Shown in pieces: positions 63,740 through 64,000 of a stretch of DNA of 64,000 nt. The notes beneath the pieces are model-generated. The model had not been told where the DNA came from. It worked only from the letters and a program-made list of their open reading frames with translations, and did no database searches. The stretch spans positions 388,182-452,181 of the forward strand of contig NZ_MTBC01000004.1 in NCBI RefSeq assembly GCF_002072105.2. Direction: 5' to 3'. Positions within the stretch are counted from its first letter, which is position 1; each line of letters starts with the position of its first letter. This stretch comes from Croceivirga radicis. GTDB taxonomy: Bacteria; Bacteroidota; Bacteroidia; Flavobacteriales; Flavobacteriaceae. Made by a program: the position numbers and the translations under genes.

Positions 63740-63873
63740 CACAACACGGGCTATAATTCATTGTGGGCGGATTTACTTAAACGGAAATCATTAACTTCAA
63801 GCCAAGGTTTGATTTCGGGCGGAATGTTCACTACGTGAAATTCCACAACGAAATCATAGCCGATAACGTTTTA
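63740..63873. repeat. attC-like site 10
   Basis: A 134-bp site, CACAAC (63740-63745) to GTTTTA (63868-63873). Inner arms are GGGCTAT and ATAGCC, with a further GGGCGGATTT...AATC pairing inside. Cassette 10 ends match at 9 of 10 positions (GTTGTACGCT against GTTGTGCGCT). Confidence 0.8.
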
Positions 63874-63939
63874 ATACATTTAATACCGAAATTTTGCAAC
63901 ATAAGAAATTGAATGTCGTCTTCTAAAAAAATAGAATTT

Positions 63940-64000
63940 ATGAGAAAAATAATTTTGACTTTGACTTTGGCATTGTTCACTTCAATGGTTTTTGCAACTG
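63940..64000 (+). CDS. Start of a secreted protein, cassette 11 (partial)
   Basis: An ATG at 63940 opens MRKIILTLTLALFTSMVFAT, a signal peptide with an A-x-A-like cut site, and runs off the end of the window. It is the gene of the eleventh cassette, which starts with GTTTTAATACATTT. Nothing can be said about its function. Confidence 0.6.
   Translation, partial: MRKIILTLTLALFTSMVFAT

Larger units (their letters stand above)
52920..64000 (+). mobile_element. Integron-like cassette array with its tyrosine recombinase
   Basis: A recombinase gene is followed by ten complete cassettes and one incomplete one. Taking the cut as G|TT, the cassettes are 54093-55425, 55426-56302, 56303-56744, 56745-57184, 57185-57732, 57733-58442, 58443-59245, 59246-59891, 59892-62657, 62658-63868 and 63869 onward. 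All genes point the same way, each cassette ends with a long inverted-repeat site, and each carries matching ends of its own. This is the organisation of an integron, but the core sequence (GTT-N7-A) and the recombinase differ from the described class. The array runs off the right edge. Confidence 0.8.

Noticed and set aside
54060..64000. Repeats between small genes as a CRISPR array
   Set aside because: Spacing is hundreds to thousands of bases, the units are 58-195 bp with arms that vary per cassette, and no cas genes are visible.
54060..64000. Repeats as insertion sequence ends or MITEs
   Set aside because: No transposase and no target-site duplication are seen, and each arm pairs across a gene with a cassette-specific sequence, which a mobile copy of one element would not do.

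Overview
The window comes from a member of the Bacteroidota, most likely a marine or surface-associated Flavobacteriia. The evidence is two SusC/SusD pairs, a hybrid two-component regulator, lipoprotein signal peptides, AT-rich DNA, FG-GAP/ASPIC-UnbV proteins, DUF4249 lipoproteins and TAnnTTTG-type promoter boxes. I cannot name the genus.

Layout. 1-683: 3' end of a YyaL-like (DUF255) gene. 777-3215: exported gluconate-2-dehydrogenase subunit 3/GMC oxidoreductase pair. 3448-6592: Kef-type antiporter, its flavodoxin-fold partner and a four-helix-bundle membrane protein. 6735-30000: a polysaccharide/glycan utilisation locus. It holds SusD/SusC, mannonate dehydratase UxuA, an HGSNAT-like membrane acetyltransferase, an SSS-family symporter, myo-inositol oxygenase, GH89, a hybrid two-component sensor, GH115, GH28 and GH92. 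Together these would capture a glycan containing glucuronate, alpha-GlcNAc (or GlcN) and perhaps inositol, and feed the uronate towards 2-keto-3-deoxygluconate. 30159-42996: a second SusC/SusD operon with two FG-GAP/ASPIC-UnbV proteins, a vanadium-haloperoxidase/PAP2 enzyme and a divergent GntR-type regulator. 43004-50692: an STN-type TonB receptor operon with two DUF4249 paralogues. 50923-52852: RluF, a MarR regulator with a striking operator-promoter, a small membrane protein and a zinc-ribbon protein.

52920-64000 is the most unusual part. A tyrosine recombinase is followed by an integron-like array of ten complete cassettes and the start of an eleventh, all genes on the + strand. Each boundary is a long (58-195 bp) imperfect inverted-repeat site resembling an integron attC. 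Each cassette begins with GTT-N7-A and ends with an arm usually of the form AAC-N7'-AAC, where N7' is the reverse complement of that same cassette's own N7. This within-cassette matching is what excision as a circle followed by integration would produce. The recombinase lacks the insertion typical of integron integrases, and the core is not the canonical GTTRRRY, so this looks like an integron analogue run by a Xer-like enzyme. The cargo is mostly small exported, lipoprotein or membrane proteins of unknown function, plus two related cassettes that appear to carry no protein gene.
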